Assembly (NCBI GenBank): GCA_910586595.1
Contig: CAJUJB010000047.1
Coordinates: 1-23,660 of the forward strand
Direction: 5' to 3'
Length of the DNA: 23,660 nucleotides
Origin: an uncultured Muribaculaceae bacterium
GTDB taxonomy: Bacteria > Bacteroidota > Bacteroidia > Bacteroidales > Muribaculaceae
Shown here: positions 14,536 through 22,569 of the stretch, piece by piece
How the letters are laid out: each line of letters starts with the position of its first letter
Numbering within the stretch: the stretch's first letter is position 1
The notes under the pieces: generated by a model
What the model was told of the DNA's origin: nothing
Seen by the model: the letters and a program-made list of their open reading frames with translations, nothing else
Databases searched by the model: none
Program-made: the position numbers and the translations under genes

Positions 14536-15473
14536 AAAGCCGACTGATAGCCATATTGCTGTTGATAGCCATAATTGCGGCCGGAGTCTCGTCTGCGTCA
14601 GCCAAACGGCGCATGACGCCCATAAACACCCAGGCTACAACCACGCAAGCGATCAACGAGACCGCCAACGACACATCGCGCATCAACGCCAAAAGAAGGG
14701 CCAATTCCATAAGTTACCTCGACGACAAGGGCCGCACGATTTTCGTCGACACAATTACCGGCGACGAGTGGACCGACTCGACTCTTATCGGCCGTGTACC
14801 CAAAATGGAATATCCCCTCTTCCAGGCCATGAGCGTGGGCATAAATATATGGGATCCGGTATTGCGTGCGCTTGGCCAACGTTACGGCATCGCAGATGCC
14901 TGGGTGGAGCTTTCGCTGCACAACCGCTATAAACCTATACTTGAAGTAGGTCTCGGAGCGGCAAACACCACCCCTTCGGGCAGCAACTTCACCTACCGCT
15001 CGCCACTGAGCGTTTACTTCCGCGCTGGTATCAACTACAACTTTCTCTTCAATTCCAATCCTGATTATTCTTTCTTTGCCGGGCTCCGCTACGGTTTCTC
15101 ACCTTTTTCCTTCAGCGTTGACAATGTCACGCTCGACGACTCCTACTGGGGCGAGACTTCGACCTTCAATATTCCGTCGCAGAACATGGCAGTCGGCTGG
15201 GGCGAGATTATTCTTGGGCTACGTGTGAAAATATGGGGCCCCATTTCGGCCGGTTGGACGGTAAAATATCAAAGTATACTTCACCAGAGCAAGGCCACCT
15301 ACGGAGAGCCTTGGTATATACCTGGCTTCGGATCGCGCAATAGCCCCGTCTCCGGCAGTTTTTCATTCGTATATACCTTCGGGTTGCCCAAATTGAACAA
15401 GCCCAAGGCTACCGACGTTCTTAATGAAGGCACACCAGATGTTCCAACACAACCAGAAATTCAACCAGAATGA
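14532..15473 (+). CDS. DUF6048-like exported protein, probable outer-membrane beta-barrel
   Basis: A 313-residue protein with a signal peptide (about 1-24, cut after SASA) and no lipobox. A polar linker of about 70 residues follows. From about residue 95 the sequence alternates polar and hydrophobic residues in short segments with aromatic girdles (WVELSLHNRYKPILEVGLG, YFRAGINYNFLF, FAGLRYGFSPFSF), ending in a beta-strand near SGSFSFVYTFGLPKL, as in small outer-membrane barrels; a proline-rich tail closes it. Start ATG overlaps the previous stop and its own stop overlaps the next start, each by 4 bp. I assign it to a DUF6048-type family from memory; its function is not known. Confidence 0.7.
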   Translation: MKSRLIAILLLIAIIAAGVSSASAKRRMTPINTQATTTQAINETANDTSRINAKRRANSISYLDDKGRTIFVDTITGDEWTDSTLIGRVPKMEYPLFQAMSVGINIWDPVLRALGQRYGIADAWVELSLHNRYKPILEVGLGAANTTPSGSNFTYRSPLSVYFRAGINYNFLFNSNPDYSFFAGLRYGFSPFSFSVDNVTLDDSYWGETSTFNIPSQNMAVGWGEIILGLRVKIWGPISAGWTVKYQSILHQSKATYGEPWYIPGFGSRNSPVSGSFSFVYTFGLPKLNKPKATDVLNEGTPDVPTQPEIQPE

Positions 15474-16204
15474 AAAAGATAATCATCATCGGAGCCTCCT
15501 CAGGCATGGGCATGCGGGTAGCTACCGACTTCGCACGCCTCGGCTGGCGTGTAGGTATAGCAGCCCGGAGAGAAGACCGTCTTAAAGAGATAAAGGCCCT
15601 TTATCCCGATAGAATTGAATATATGACTATCGACGTTGCAGCCCCAGACGCCGTTGACCGTTTCTACAAACTGATAGAACTTATCGACGGTATGGACTAC
15701 CTGCTTTATGCAGCCGGCTGCGGATGGCGGAATCCTGAGCTCGACAGCTCACGCGACGAGCAGACCATTGCAGTGAATGTACTCGGTTTTACGAAGATAA
15801 TAAACGCCGCTTACAAGTATTACCGCGATACGGCAAACCTTCACCGGGGCCACATTGCAGCCATCACTTCGGTGGCAGGCACGAAAGGCATCGGCATATC
15901 GGCCACATATTCAGCCTCAAAACGATACCAGTGGACATATCTCCAGGCCATAGATCAGCTCGCACACCAGCAGCGCGTAAACGTATCCATCACTGACATA
16001 CGCCCGGGCTTCGTCGACACTCCCCTGCTCAACGGCAAAGAATATCCGATGGAGATGAGCATCGACTACGTGGCTCCCCGCCTCGAAAAGGCCATGCTCC
16101 GCGCACGCCGTGTGGCAGTCATCGACTCACGCTGGGCCGTGGTGACAGCGCTATGGAAAATGGTGCCGGATTGCCTGTGGCGCAGGGTTGAGCTTATCGA
16201 CTGA
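15470..16204 (+). CDS. Short-chain dehydrogenase/reductase
   Basis: A 244-residue NAD(P)-dependent oxidoreductase of the classical SDR family, cytoplasmic. The cofactor-binding glycine motif is IGASSGMGM (7-15), with AARRED (31-36) after beta-2 suggesting NADPH preference. The catalytic residues are Ser134 (in AITSVAG), Tyr147 and Lys151 (YSASK), with the NV of AVNVLG at 101-106. RPGFVDTPL (178-186) is the usual post-catalytic loop. The substrate is unknown; similar proteins are often labelled only SDR oxidoreductase. It is the last gene of the operon; the ATG overlaps the preceding stop by 4 bp. Confidence 0.93.
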   Translation: MKKIIIIGASSGMGMRVATDFARLGWRVGIAARREDRLKEIKALYPDRIEYMTIDVAAPDAVDRFYKLIELIDGMDYLLYAAGCGWRNPELDSSRDEQTIAVNVLGFTKIINAAYKYYRDTANLHRGHIAAITSVAGTKGIGISATYSASKRYQWTYLQAIDQLAHQQRVNVSITDIRPGFVDTPLLNGKEYPMEMSIDYVAPRLEKAMLRARRVAVIDSRWAVVTALWKMVPDCLWRRVELID

Positions 16205-16213
16205 CATAAGGCC

Positions 16214-16254
16214 GGCAAATTTTTTGCCAGACTGCATTAAAAGATGTAACTTTG
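16214..16254 (+). promoter_or_regulatory. Promoter of the TerD-like gene, with inverted repeat over the -33 element
   Basis: TAACTTTG at 16247-16254 is an exact -7 box, and TTG at 16224-16226 lies 20 nt upstream, the spacing expected for a Bacteroidetes -33 element. It is the most complete promoter in the window. GGCAAA (16214-16219) pairs with TTTGCC (16223-16228), so the -33 element is inside an inverted repeat that could be an operator or a weak terminator for the SDR gene. Transcription should begin near 16261. Confidence 0.75.
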
Positions 16255-16261
16255 CGATAAC

Positions 16262-16322
16262 AAGGGCCAAGGACGGCTTACTACTCAAAAGTTTGGTATT
16301 TTTCAGCCGTCCGATTGCCCTT
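16262..16322 (+). promoter_or_regulatory. Long stem-loop forming the 5' leader of the TerD-like gene
   Basis: GGACGGCT (16271-16278) pairs perfectly with AGCCGTCC (16305-16312) around a 26-nt loop, and an outer arm AAGGGC (16262-16267) pairs with GCCCTT (16317-16322) across a 3/4-nt internal loop. With the start site predicted near 16261, the stem-loop covers nearly the whole leader, ending 11 nt before the ATG at 16334. The following TATCTATTTAT is T-rich, so either attenuation or control of translation or mRNA stability is possible. The pairing is seen; the function is inferred. Confidence 0.6.
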
Positions 16323-16333
16323 TATCTATTTAT

Positions 16334-18565
16334 ATGAATACAGATCTGACCAGAGTCGCCCTGCGGTATAGCGCCATATATGTGCCCGCTATGCATGGCT
16401 GCCCAGCCAACGATCACGAATCCAAAACCAAAGCGCTGGCATTGGCCGCAACTCTTGCCCGATGCGGCTACACCCTCAGTGAAGCGGCCTTGAAGGCGAC
16501 CGAAACATTTTCTTCATCGGCCCTCGGTACACTCGTTGGCACAATACAGTCGGTCTATGGAATCGGGTTGAATTGGGCTCCCCTGGTCAAGGATTGGGAA
16601 AGACCGACCTTTGAATCACCTATCGATCATCTGGCCACGCTTTTCGCCAATCTATTTCCTCTTACAGATAACTCAGGTGTGGAGTTGCCGTGCGGCCACT
16701 TCATTCCAGATGGCACCTTTCCTATCGAGCGCTACAACGGTTGCCCCTTCTGCGGTCGCCCGTTTACTCTGTCATCCGATCTGCAGCCGGCGCAAGGTAG
16801 CCGACGCAAAGTACTCGGAGCAATGACAGATGATGATTTACGTCGTATCCATATCACGCTGCTTACGTCGCCGGTACCCCTCGATGCCACACAGCTTGAC
16901 TCGCTCGTACGATTGACAAAAGCCTACGGATTACCGCCCGGAGTAGATGTGCCAATGAAAGAATCGGCTGCGGCAATCGCCATTGCGCTTGAAGAAACCG
17001 ACCGGCTTCAGGATGCCCAACGTCTATTCAAGACTCCCGACGACCTCCTGCGCATGATCTGGTATGCCCATACAGGCCGGCTGAAAATAATCCCACCTAA
17101 AGTCCTCGCGGCAAGGGCTGCCGCGGGCGAATATGGCCCCCAAGCTAAAGAAGATGCCATTGCAGAAGCCAAGGATAAGCTCAAACTCCATTTCAGCCGT
17201 CCGACATGCGCCATTTTCGCGCGCTGGCTTAATGAGATGCCACTCTCGCCAGCTGACATGTGCGAGAATATGCATCCCCGCCGGGAGATGTGGGTAAGAG
17301 TTATCCGTGCCCTACGCCTCAGCGAATACGCACGCAAATGCGGGCATGAAAAACTCGCTGAGATGCTTGACCGGTTCTACCGCAAGGACTACCGTGTCTG
17401 GGCCGGAAGCCTTGAAAAAAGCCGTCTGAACAATAATACGGCCGAAGTATTCCGCTTGCTCGAAGAACGCCCGGGCTTATATGCCCGCGCACTTTTCTCG
17501 ACCATGCTCCGAATGGGATCCGAGCCGACATGCCGCTCGTTTTCGACGGTAGCCGACCGTGTACCTGCGCGACTGCTGCTCGCCCTCACCTCATTCGCCC
17601 CAATCTATTTCTTACCGGAAACTGACCAACGCCTTATCGCTCTGCCGGACGGTAAACGTGTTGCCGTTCCCATCAATAAGGCTCTCGGCGATTACAGCAT
17701 TCAGGAGAAGACTGAAATGGTTGCCGACGTAAAAGGCATCTTTATCGATGAGATGCGCCGACGCTACAGGAGCTTGCCCCATGTTCCGGGCCAGACCGTC
17801 TACATCTCTCCGGCCTTATTCTCTGTGCCGGTGCCCGTAGGTGACCGCTCGGAAACGGTGCAGGACACTTCGTGCGCCCTCTCCGGACAGATTTTTAAAG
17901 TGGAAGGCTCGCAGGTGCGCCTATTCCTGCATTGGGGCAAAGGCTTGCCGGCACAGCACCTCGACATGGATCTCAGTTGCCGACTGATCAAAGATGAAGG
18001 AGAAGACTACGAGTGCGCATATTACAGCCTCACCGTTCCGGGGGCGCAGCATAGCGGAGATATTCGCGAGATACCCGACCTCGTGGGCACTGCCGAGTAT
18101 ATCAACCTCGACATCGACACGCTCGATGCCGAAGGGGTAAAATATGCCGTTTTTACCTGCAACGCCTACAGTGCATCGCGTCTTTCACCCAATCTTGTCG
18201 TTGGCTGGATGGATTCGCGCCATCCTATGACAGTCAGCAACGAGACGGGGGTAGCCTACGATCCATCGGCAGTCTCGCATCAAGTACGCATCAGCGAAAC
18301 CAACCTCACCAGAGGCCTCGTCTTCGGCGTGCTCGATGTAAGGCAACGTGAGATAATATGGCTTGAACTGCCCTTCGGTGGACGAAATCTGCCTACACTC
18401 GATTCTGCATGGGTACACGCAACACTGAAGCGGCTGAAAGAAAAAATATCTTATGGTGAGCTCCTCTCGATCAGAGCTGATGCCCAGGAAGCCATAAGGG
18501 TCGATAGTCCAGGGGAGGCCGACTGCGTATTTCTGACCCCGGCCGATGCCTCCGACCTAATATAG
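16334..18565 (+). CDS. Large protein with reduced RING-like zinc site and C-terminal TerD-like domain
   Basis: A 743-residue soluble protein with no signal peptide or membrane segment. It resembles the family annotated as MXAN_6230/SCO0854 RING-domain proteins, from memory, not from a search. An N-terminal helical part leads to a zinc-knuckle pattern, Cys120-x-His122 then Cys137-x2-Cys140 (PCGHFIP and GCPFCGRPF), followed by a long helical middle (about 165-480, rich in Arg and Leu). At 525-680 it resembles the TerD fold: a tryptophan-containing strand then DMDLSC, AQHSGDIR at 571-578, TAEYINLDIDTL at 586-597, and AVFTCNAYS at 605-613. Only four zinc ligands remain of the eight in a full RING. 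The function is unknown; TerD domains bind Ca2+ and belong to tellurite/stress systems. None of terA, terB, terC or terF is visible here. A strong promoter and folded leader precede it. Confidence 0.7.
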   Translation: MNTDLTRVALRYSAIYVPAMHGCPANDHESKTKALALAATLARCGYTLSEAALKATETFSSSALGTLVGTIQSVYGIGLNWAPLVKDWERPTFESPIDHLATLFANLFPLTDNSGVELPCGHFIPDGTFPIERYNGCPFCGRPFTLSSDLQPAQGSRRKVLGAMTDDDLRRIHITLLTSPVPLDATQLDSLVRLTKAYGLPPGVDVPMKESAAAIAIALEETDRLQDAQRLFKTPDDLLRMIWYAHTGRLKIIPPKVLAARAAAGEYGPQAKEDAIAEAKDKLKLHFSRPTCAIFARWLNEMPLSPADMCENMHPRREMWVRVIRALRLSEYARKCGHEKLAEMLDRFYRKDYRVWAGSLEKSRLNNNTAEVFRLLEERPGLYARALFSTMLRMGSEPTCRSFSTVADRVPARLLLALTSFAPIYFLPETDQRLIALPDGKRVAVPINKALGDYSIQEKTEMVADVKGIFIDEMRRRYRSLPHVPGQTVYISPALFSVPVPVGDRSETVQDTSCALSGQIFKVEGSQVRLFLHWGKGLPAQHLDMDLSCRLIKDEGEDYECAYYSLTVPGAQHSGDIREIPDLVGTAEYINLDIDTLDAEGVKYAVFTCNAYSASRLSPNLVVGWMDSRHPMTVSNETGVAYDPSAVSHQVRISETNLTRGLVFGVLDVRQREIIWLELPFGGRNLPTLDSAWVHATLKRLKEKISYGELLSIRADAQEAIRVDSPGEADCVFLTPADASDLI

Positions 18566-18576
18566 AAAGATTTGCT

Positions 18577-19728
18577 ATGTATAGAAATATTGTCGAATTT
18601 ATAAGGAATCATTATCACGCCACGCCAGGCGCCACCGTACCGCTCCATGCGCCGGTTTTTCCCGGCAATGAGAAAAAATACCTCGAAGAATGTATCGACA
18701 CTACTTTCGTATCGAGTGTCGGGGCTTTTGTTGACCGTTTTGAAAAGGAGATGGCCGACTATACAGGTGCCGCGCGTGCTGTGGTATGCGTAAGCGGAAC
18801 CAATGCCCTCCATATGGCCATGATGCTTGTCGGGGTGGAGCGCGACGATGAAGTGCTCACCCAGGCCTTGACTTTCATCGCCACATGCAATGCCATAAGT
18901 TACCTTGGCGCACATCCGGTGTTTATCGACGTGGATATGGATACCCTCGGTCTTTCTCCGACTGCCCTTTCGGCATGGTTGGAGGCCAATGCCGAACTTA
19001 CCGATTCGGGTTGCCGCAACCGCACCACGGGGCGCCGCATTAAAGCCTGCGTGCCGATGCACACCTTCGGTCATCCGGCAAAGATAGATGAAATTGCCGC
19101 CGTATGCGCCCGATGGAATATTGAGCTGGTGGAAGATGCCGCCGAAAGTATTGGCTCAATCTATAAAGGACGCCATACGGGCACATTCTCAAAGGTTGCA
19201 GCCATCAGCTTCAACGGCAACAAGACCATCACCACAGGCGGTGGAGGCATGATGCTATTCCGCGATGAGGAGTTAGGCGCCCGCGCCAAGCATCTCACCA
19301 CTCAGGCTAAAGTGCCCCACCGGTGGGAATTCGTGCACGACGCAATCGGCTACAACTACCGTATGCCAAATATAAACGCCGCCCTTGGATGTGCACAGCT
19401 GGAAAATCTTGAAAAATTCATCGCAAGCAAGCGGGCGACCGCGGCCGCCTACGAGGAATTCTTCGCAGACAGCAAAGACGGCATCCAGTTTATCAAAGAG
19501 CCTGCCGACGCCCGCTCGAACTACTGGCTGAATGCCGTGGCACTCCCCGACCGTGAAGCTCGCGACGCGTTCCTTGAGTATACCAACAATAACGGGGTGA
19601 TGACCCGCCCCATATGGGAGCTGATGAATCGGCTGCCGATGTTTGCCAATGCACAGCACGACGGACTTCAAAATACCATTTGGCTGGCCGACCGCATTGT
19701 AAATCTTCCATCTTCTGTAATATTATAA
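18577..19728 (+). CDS. DegT/DnrJ/EryC1-family aminotransferase, LegC type
   Basis: A PLP-dependent enzyme that aminates a keto-sugar nucleotide, probably a UDP-4-keto-6-deoxy-N-acetylhexosamine as in LegC. The 383 residues are of family length. PLP-site residues are visible: SGTNALH (73-79), Asp187 in VEDAAES, and Lys216 in SFNGNKTITTGGGGM. VPMHTFGHP (159-167), preceded by TGRRIKA, is characteristic of the LegC branch. All catalytic residues are present, so it should be active. Its neighbours include no 4,6-dehydratase or legionaminate/bacillosamine enzymes, so the pathway it serves must be completed elsewhere or it has another substrate. It starts 11 bp after the TerD-like gene. Confidence 0.88.
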   Translation: MYRNIVEFIRNHYHATPGATVPLHAPVFPGNEKKYLEECIDTTFVSSVGAFVDRFEKEMADYTGAARAVVCVSGTNALHMAMMLVGVERDDEVLTQALTFIATCNAISYLGAHPVFIDVDMDTLGLSPTALSAWLEANAELTDSGCRNRTTGRRIKACVPMHTFGHPAKIDEIAAVCARWNIELVEDAAESIGSIYKGRHTGTFSKVAAISFNGNKTITTGGGGMMLFRDEELGARAKHLTTQAKVPHRWEFVHDAIGYNYRMPNINAALGCAQLENLEKFIASKRATAAAYEEFFADSKDGIQFIKEPADARSNYWLNAVALPDREARDAFLEYTNNNGVMTRPIWELMNRLPMFANAQHDGLQNTIWLADRIVNLPSSVIL

Positions 19729-19747
19729 CTTCAATACAAGCATCCCT

Positions 19748-20404
19748 ATGAACACTCTTTCAAAACTTATCCTCGGAGTCTCTGCGCTGGCTTTTGCAGC
19801 CTGCTCTGATGGAACAAGCTCCGCAGATAAGGCTGAATGTCAGCCAGCCGAGACTGAAACCAACGCAGTAATCGAAACAATAATGGCTCGGCGCAGCGTG
19901 CGCAAATACACCGACCAGCCCGTAGAGCGCGAAAAACTTGAGCAGATTGTCGCTTGCGGCATCAATGCTCCAAGCGCTATAAATTCTCAGCCCTGGGCTG
20001 TGCGTGTAGTCAATGACTCAGCATATATCAACGGCATAACCCGCGAATATGTGGCAGCCAATCCTAAAGTGGCAGAGGATCCAGCCTTTAAAAACATGTT
20101 CCGCAACGCTCCGGCAGTAATCTTCGTAGCCTCTCCAGCAGACGGCAGTGGTCAGCTTGACTGCGGCATGCTCGGCGAGAATATTCTTCTGGCCGCACAA
20201 TCTCTCGGCCTCGGGACCTGCACACTCGGTGGCCCGATACGGTTTATGAAAAGCTCAGAAGCTGCCGCATCATATTTAGAGACACTCGATATTCCGGAAG
20301 GCTACGAGCTCCTCTATGCGATTGCAGTAGGCTACCCCGACGAAACACCTGATGCCAAGCCCCGCGATGCATCGAAAGTCAAGTTCGTCGACCTGGCAGA
20401 ATAA
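19748..20404 (+). CDS. Lipoprotein nitroreductase
   Basis: A nitroreductase-family FMN oxidoreductase of 218 residues carrying its own lipoprotein signal peptide: a basic start, a hydrophobic core, and the lipobox AFAAC with Cys19. A short polar linker leads to the flavin-binding start (MARRSVRKYTDQPVERE at 46-62, APSAINSQPW at 74-83) and the second half (LDCGMLGENILLAAQSLGLGTC at 137-158). It is expected to be anchored in the envelope, facing outward from the cytoplasm, which is unusual for an NAD(P)H-dependent enzyme and implies export of FMN or another electron source. It follows the aminotransferase by 19 bp, and its last 26 bp overlap the end of dnaG on the other strand. Confidence 0.9.
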   Translation: MNTLSKLILGVSALAFAACSDGTSSADKAECQPAETETNAVIETIMARRSVRKYTDQPVEREKLEQIVACGINAPSAINSQPWAVRVVNDSAYINGITREYVAANPKVAEDPAFKNMFRNAPAVIFVASPADGSGQLDCGMLGENILLAAQSLGLGTCTLGGPIRFMKSSEAAASYLETLDIPEGYELLYAIAVGYPDETPDAKPRDASKVKFVDLAE

Positions 20405-22559
20405 TGCGGTCACCTAACACTTCCGAGAGGCGACGCTGGAACTCCTTATACTCCGAAATCTGACGTAAAAGATCTATAGCCTCATCGGCATTTTCGGGAA
20501 TCAGAGCTGCGAGACGCTTTGTAAGGTCGCTGATAAGATCCGACACAATGGCGTTTCGCAGTTCGTATATCGCTCTGGGCACAAGTATCGGCAACTGATC
20601 CTGCTCGGTCTGCACCTCGCCTTGACGCGAATATATTTTCGACAGCGTATAACGGTCGACAACGAGTTCGACAGCCGTATTACGCACCATATCGTCGGGA
20701 GAATTTATAAGCCTCGTCTGGCAATACTGAACATCGTATTCATTGATTGCCTCTCGCCGGAAATTGTCAAGTTGCAGCCCGACTTCAATCTCGGCTTTTT
20801 CAAGCTGGGCCATCGAGCCACCCACACGGCGGATGCGGTCGCGGGCCTCCTCGAGTTTAGCGGCAGCCTCAGCCTCAATCTGCGCGCGGCGCAATTCCCT
20901 GTCAGCTTGCCAGGATCCGTCTTTCATAGCTTTCACAGCCTCAAAGACGGCTGCATATGGAGGATGCGAGAATGACAGCCCGTCGACACCCAGTTCATTG
21001 GCAATCACATCGTAAACGGTAGCCGGGATTTTACTGCCGTCTTCACCCTCCAGATCGACTATATACAGCAATCCATAGCGCACAAGGTATCGGGCCAGCA
21101 TCTCCTCATAGGGCCTGAGTCTATTCGAGTCAAGGTTAAGCAATGGAGCGTCAGGGGCTTTTTCCTCCTCTTTCTCAATCCCATCTATTGAAGCCTGCGC
21201 TTGCCTGCGGGCAGCATTTTTTTCTTCCTCCTCAAATCGACCGGTGATAAAAATATTGAGCTGCCGCACAAGCACCTCTTCGGGAATTCCCAGCATACGC
21301 GAGCACTGGGAAATATATTCCTGACGTTTCACCGGGTCATCGACATGCGAGACAGACTGAAGAATGACATTCACAACTTTCGCGCGTGCCGTTGGATCAT
21401 TGGCTGGCACATCGCGCATCAGCACCTCAGTCATAAACGCGATGATGTCGCGTTCATTCTCATTAAGATAGGCCTCAACCTCGCTCGAAGAATGACTTTG
21501 GGCAAAACTATCAGGGTCATCTCCGGGAGGCAGGAGCAGCACCTTCACATCAAGCTTCTCGGCAAGCAAAAGGTTAATACCCCTCAAAGACGCCTTGATG
21601 CCGGCAGGATCGGCATCGTAGATCAGTGTCACATTGTTGGTGAATCGGCGCAGGGCACGGATCTGCCCCTCGGTAAGCGATGTACCCGAGGACGCCACCA
21701 CATTCTCCACCCCGGCCTGATGCATGGATATAACATCCAGATAACCTTCTACAAGTATACATTTGTCGCGCTTGGCGATGGCCGACTTTGCTTGATAAAG
21801 GCCGTAAAGCTCGAGATTCTTCTTATATATGATCGACTCGGGAGAGTTGACATACTTGGCAATGGTCTTGTCGGAGCGCATGGTGCGGCCACCAAATCCA
21901 ACCACGCGACCTGAAATGCTGTGGATAGGAAACATCACACGGCCACGGAAACGGTCGTAAAGCGCCTCTGCGCCCTCCCGATGGCTCACACCGGCCAGTC
22001 CGGTATCGACAAGATATTTGTCGTTAAATCCGGCCTCATGTGCGGCATCGATAAGCGCACTGCCGCGGTCGAGAGAATAGCCGAGATGGAATCGGGCAAT
22101 CATTGCATCGTTCAGGCCACGATGGCGGAAATACGCCATGGCAATATCGCGCCCTGCATCTGTCTCAAGAAGGTTATGCTTGAATTGCTTCAGCGCAAAC
22201 TCATTGACGGCAAGCATAGCCTCACGGTCGTTCTCGGCCTGTCGTTCCTCTGCCGACTGTTCTTTCTCGACAATCTCTATATTGTATTTGCGCGCCAGAT
22301 ACCGGAGGGCCTCCTGATAACTGAGCTGCTCGTGCTCCATGATGAAATTGACGGGCGAGCCGCCTTTTCCACAACTGAAACACTTGCATATATTTCTTGC
22401 CTTGTTGACCGAAAAAGAAGGCGTGCGCTCGTTATGGAACGGGCACAAGCCTTTATAGTTGGCGCCCGACCGGCGCAACTTGACGAAATCGCTGACGACC
22501 TCGACTATATCTGCGGTGTCGAGTATGCGGTTGACTGTTTCCTGATCTATCCTGCCCAT
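20379..22559 (-). CDS. dnaG: DNA primase
   Basis: Makes RNA primers at the replication fork. The 726 residues carry the CHC2 zinc domain (Cys39, His42, Cys60, Cys63 around the loop 43-59), the RNA polymerase domain with the FGGRTM motif at 222-227, and the TOPRIM fold with Glu271 in VEGYLDV and Asp316/Asp318 in IYDADPAG. The C-terminal part (from about 430) is a long charged region with a predicted coiled coil near 570-620 and should bind the replicative helicase. The length is a little above most bacterial primases, from this C-terminal region. The start at 22559 (MGRIDQETV) fits the family. A TAACTTTG box lies 10 nt upstream of the ATG, and the gene ends by converging with the lipoprotein nitroreductase. 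Confidence 0.97.
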   Translation of the reverse strand: MGRIDQETVNRILDTADIVEVVSDFVKLRRSGANYKGLCPFHNERTPSFSVNKARNICKCFSCGKGGSPVNFIMEHEQLSYQEALRYLARKYNIEIVEKEQSAEERQAENDREAMLAVNEFALKQFKHNLLETDAGRDIAMAYFRHRGLNDAMIARFHLGYSLDRGSALIDAAHEAGFNDKYLVDTGLAGVSHREGAEALYDRFRGRVMFPIHSISGRVVGFGGRTMRSDKTIAKYVNSPESIIYKKNLELYGLYQAKSAIAKRDKCILVEGYLDVISMHQAGVENVVASSGTSLTEGQIRALRRFTNNVTLIYDADPAGIKASLRGINLLLAEKLDVKVLLLPPGDDPDSFAQSHSSSEVEAYLNENERDIIAFMTEVLMRDVPANDPTARAKVVNVILQSVSHVDDPVKRQEYISQCSRMLGIPEEVLVRQLNIFITGRFEEEEKNAARRQAQASIDGIEKEEEKAPDAPLLNLDSNRLRPYEEMLARYLVRYGLLYIVDLEGEDGSKIPATVYDVIANELGVDGLSFSHPPYAAVFEAVKAMKDGSWQADRELRRAQIEAEAAAKLEEARDRIRRVGGSMAQLEKAEIEVGLQLDNFRREAINEYDVQYCQTRLINSPDDMVRNTAVELVVDRYTLSKIYSRQGEVQTEQDQLPILVPRAIYELRNAIVSDLISDLTKRLAALIPENADEAIDLLRQISEYKEFQRRLSEVLGDRIILPGRRT

Positions 22560-22569
22560 AATTGCAGCG

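Noticed and set aside
21201..21914. A 237-residue open frame on the plus strand inside dnaG
   Set aside because: It lies wholly antisense to the conserved primase sequence, has no recognisable domain and no promoter; it is a by-product of the codon use of dnaG.
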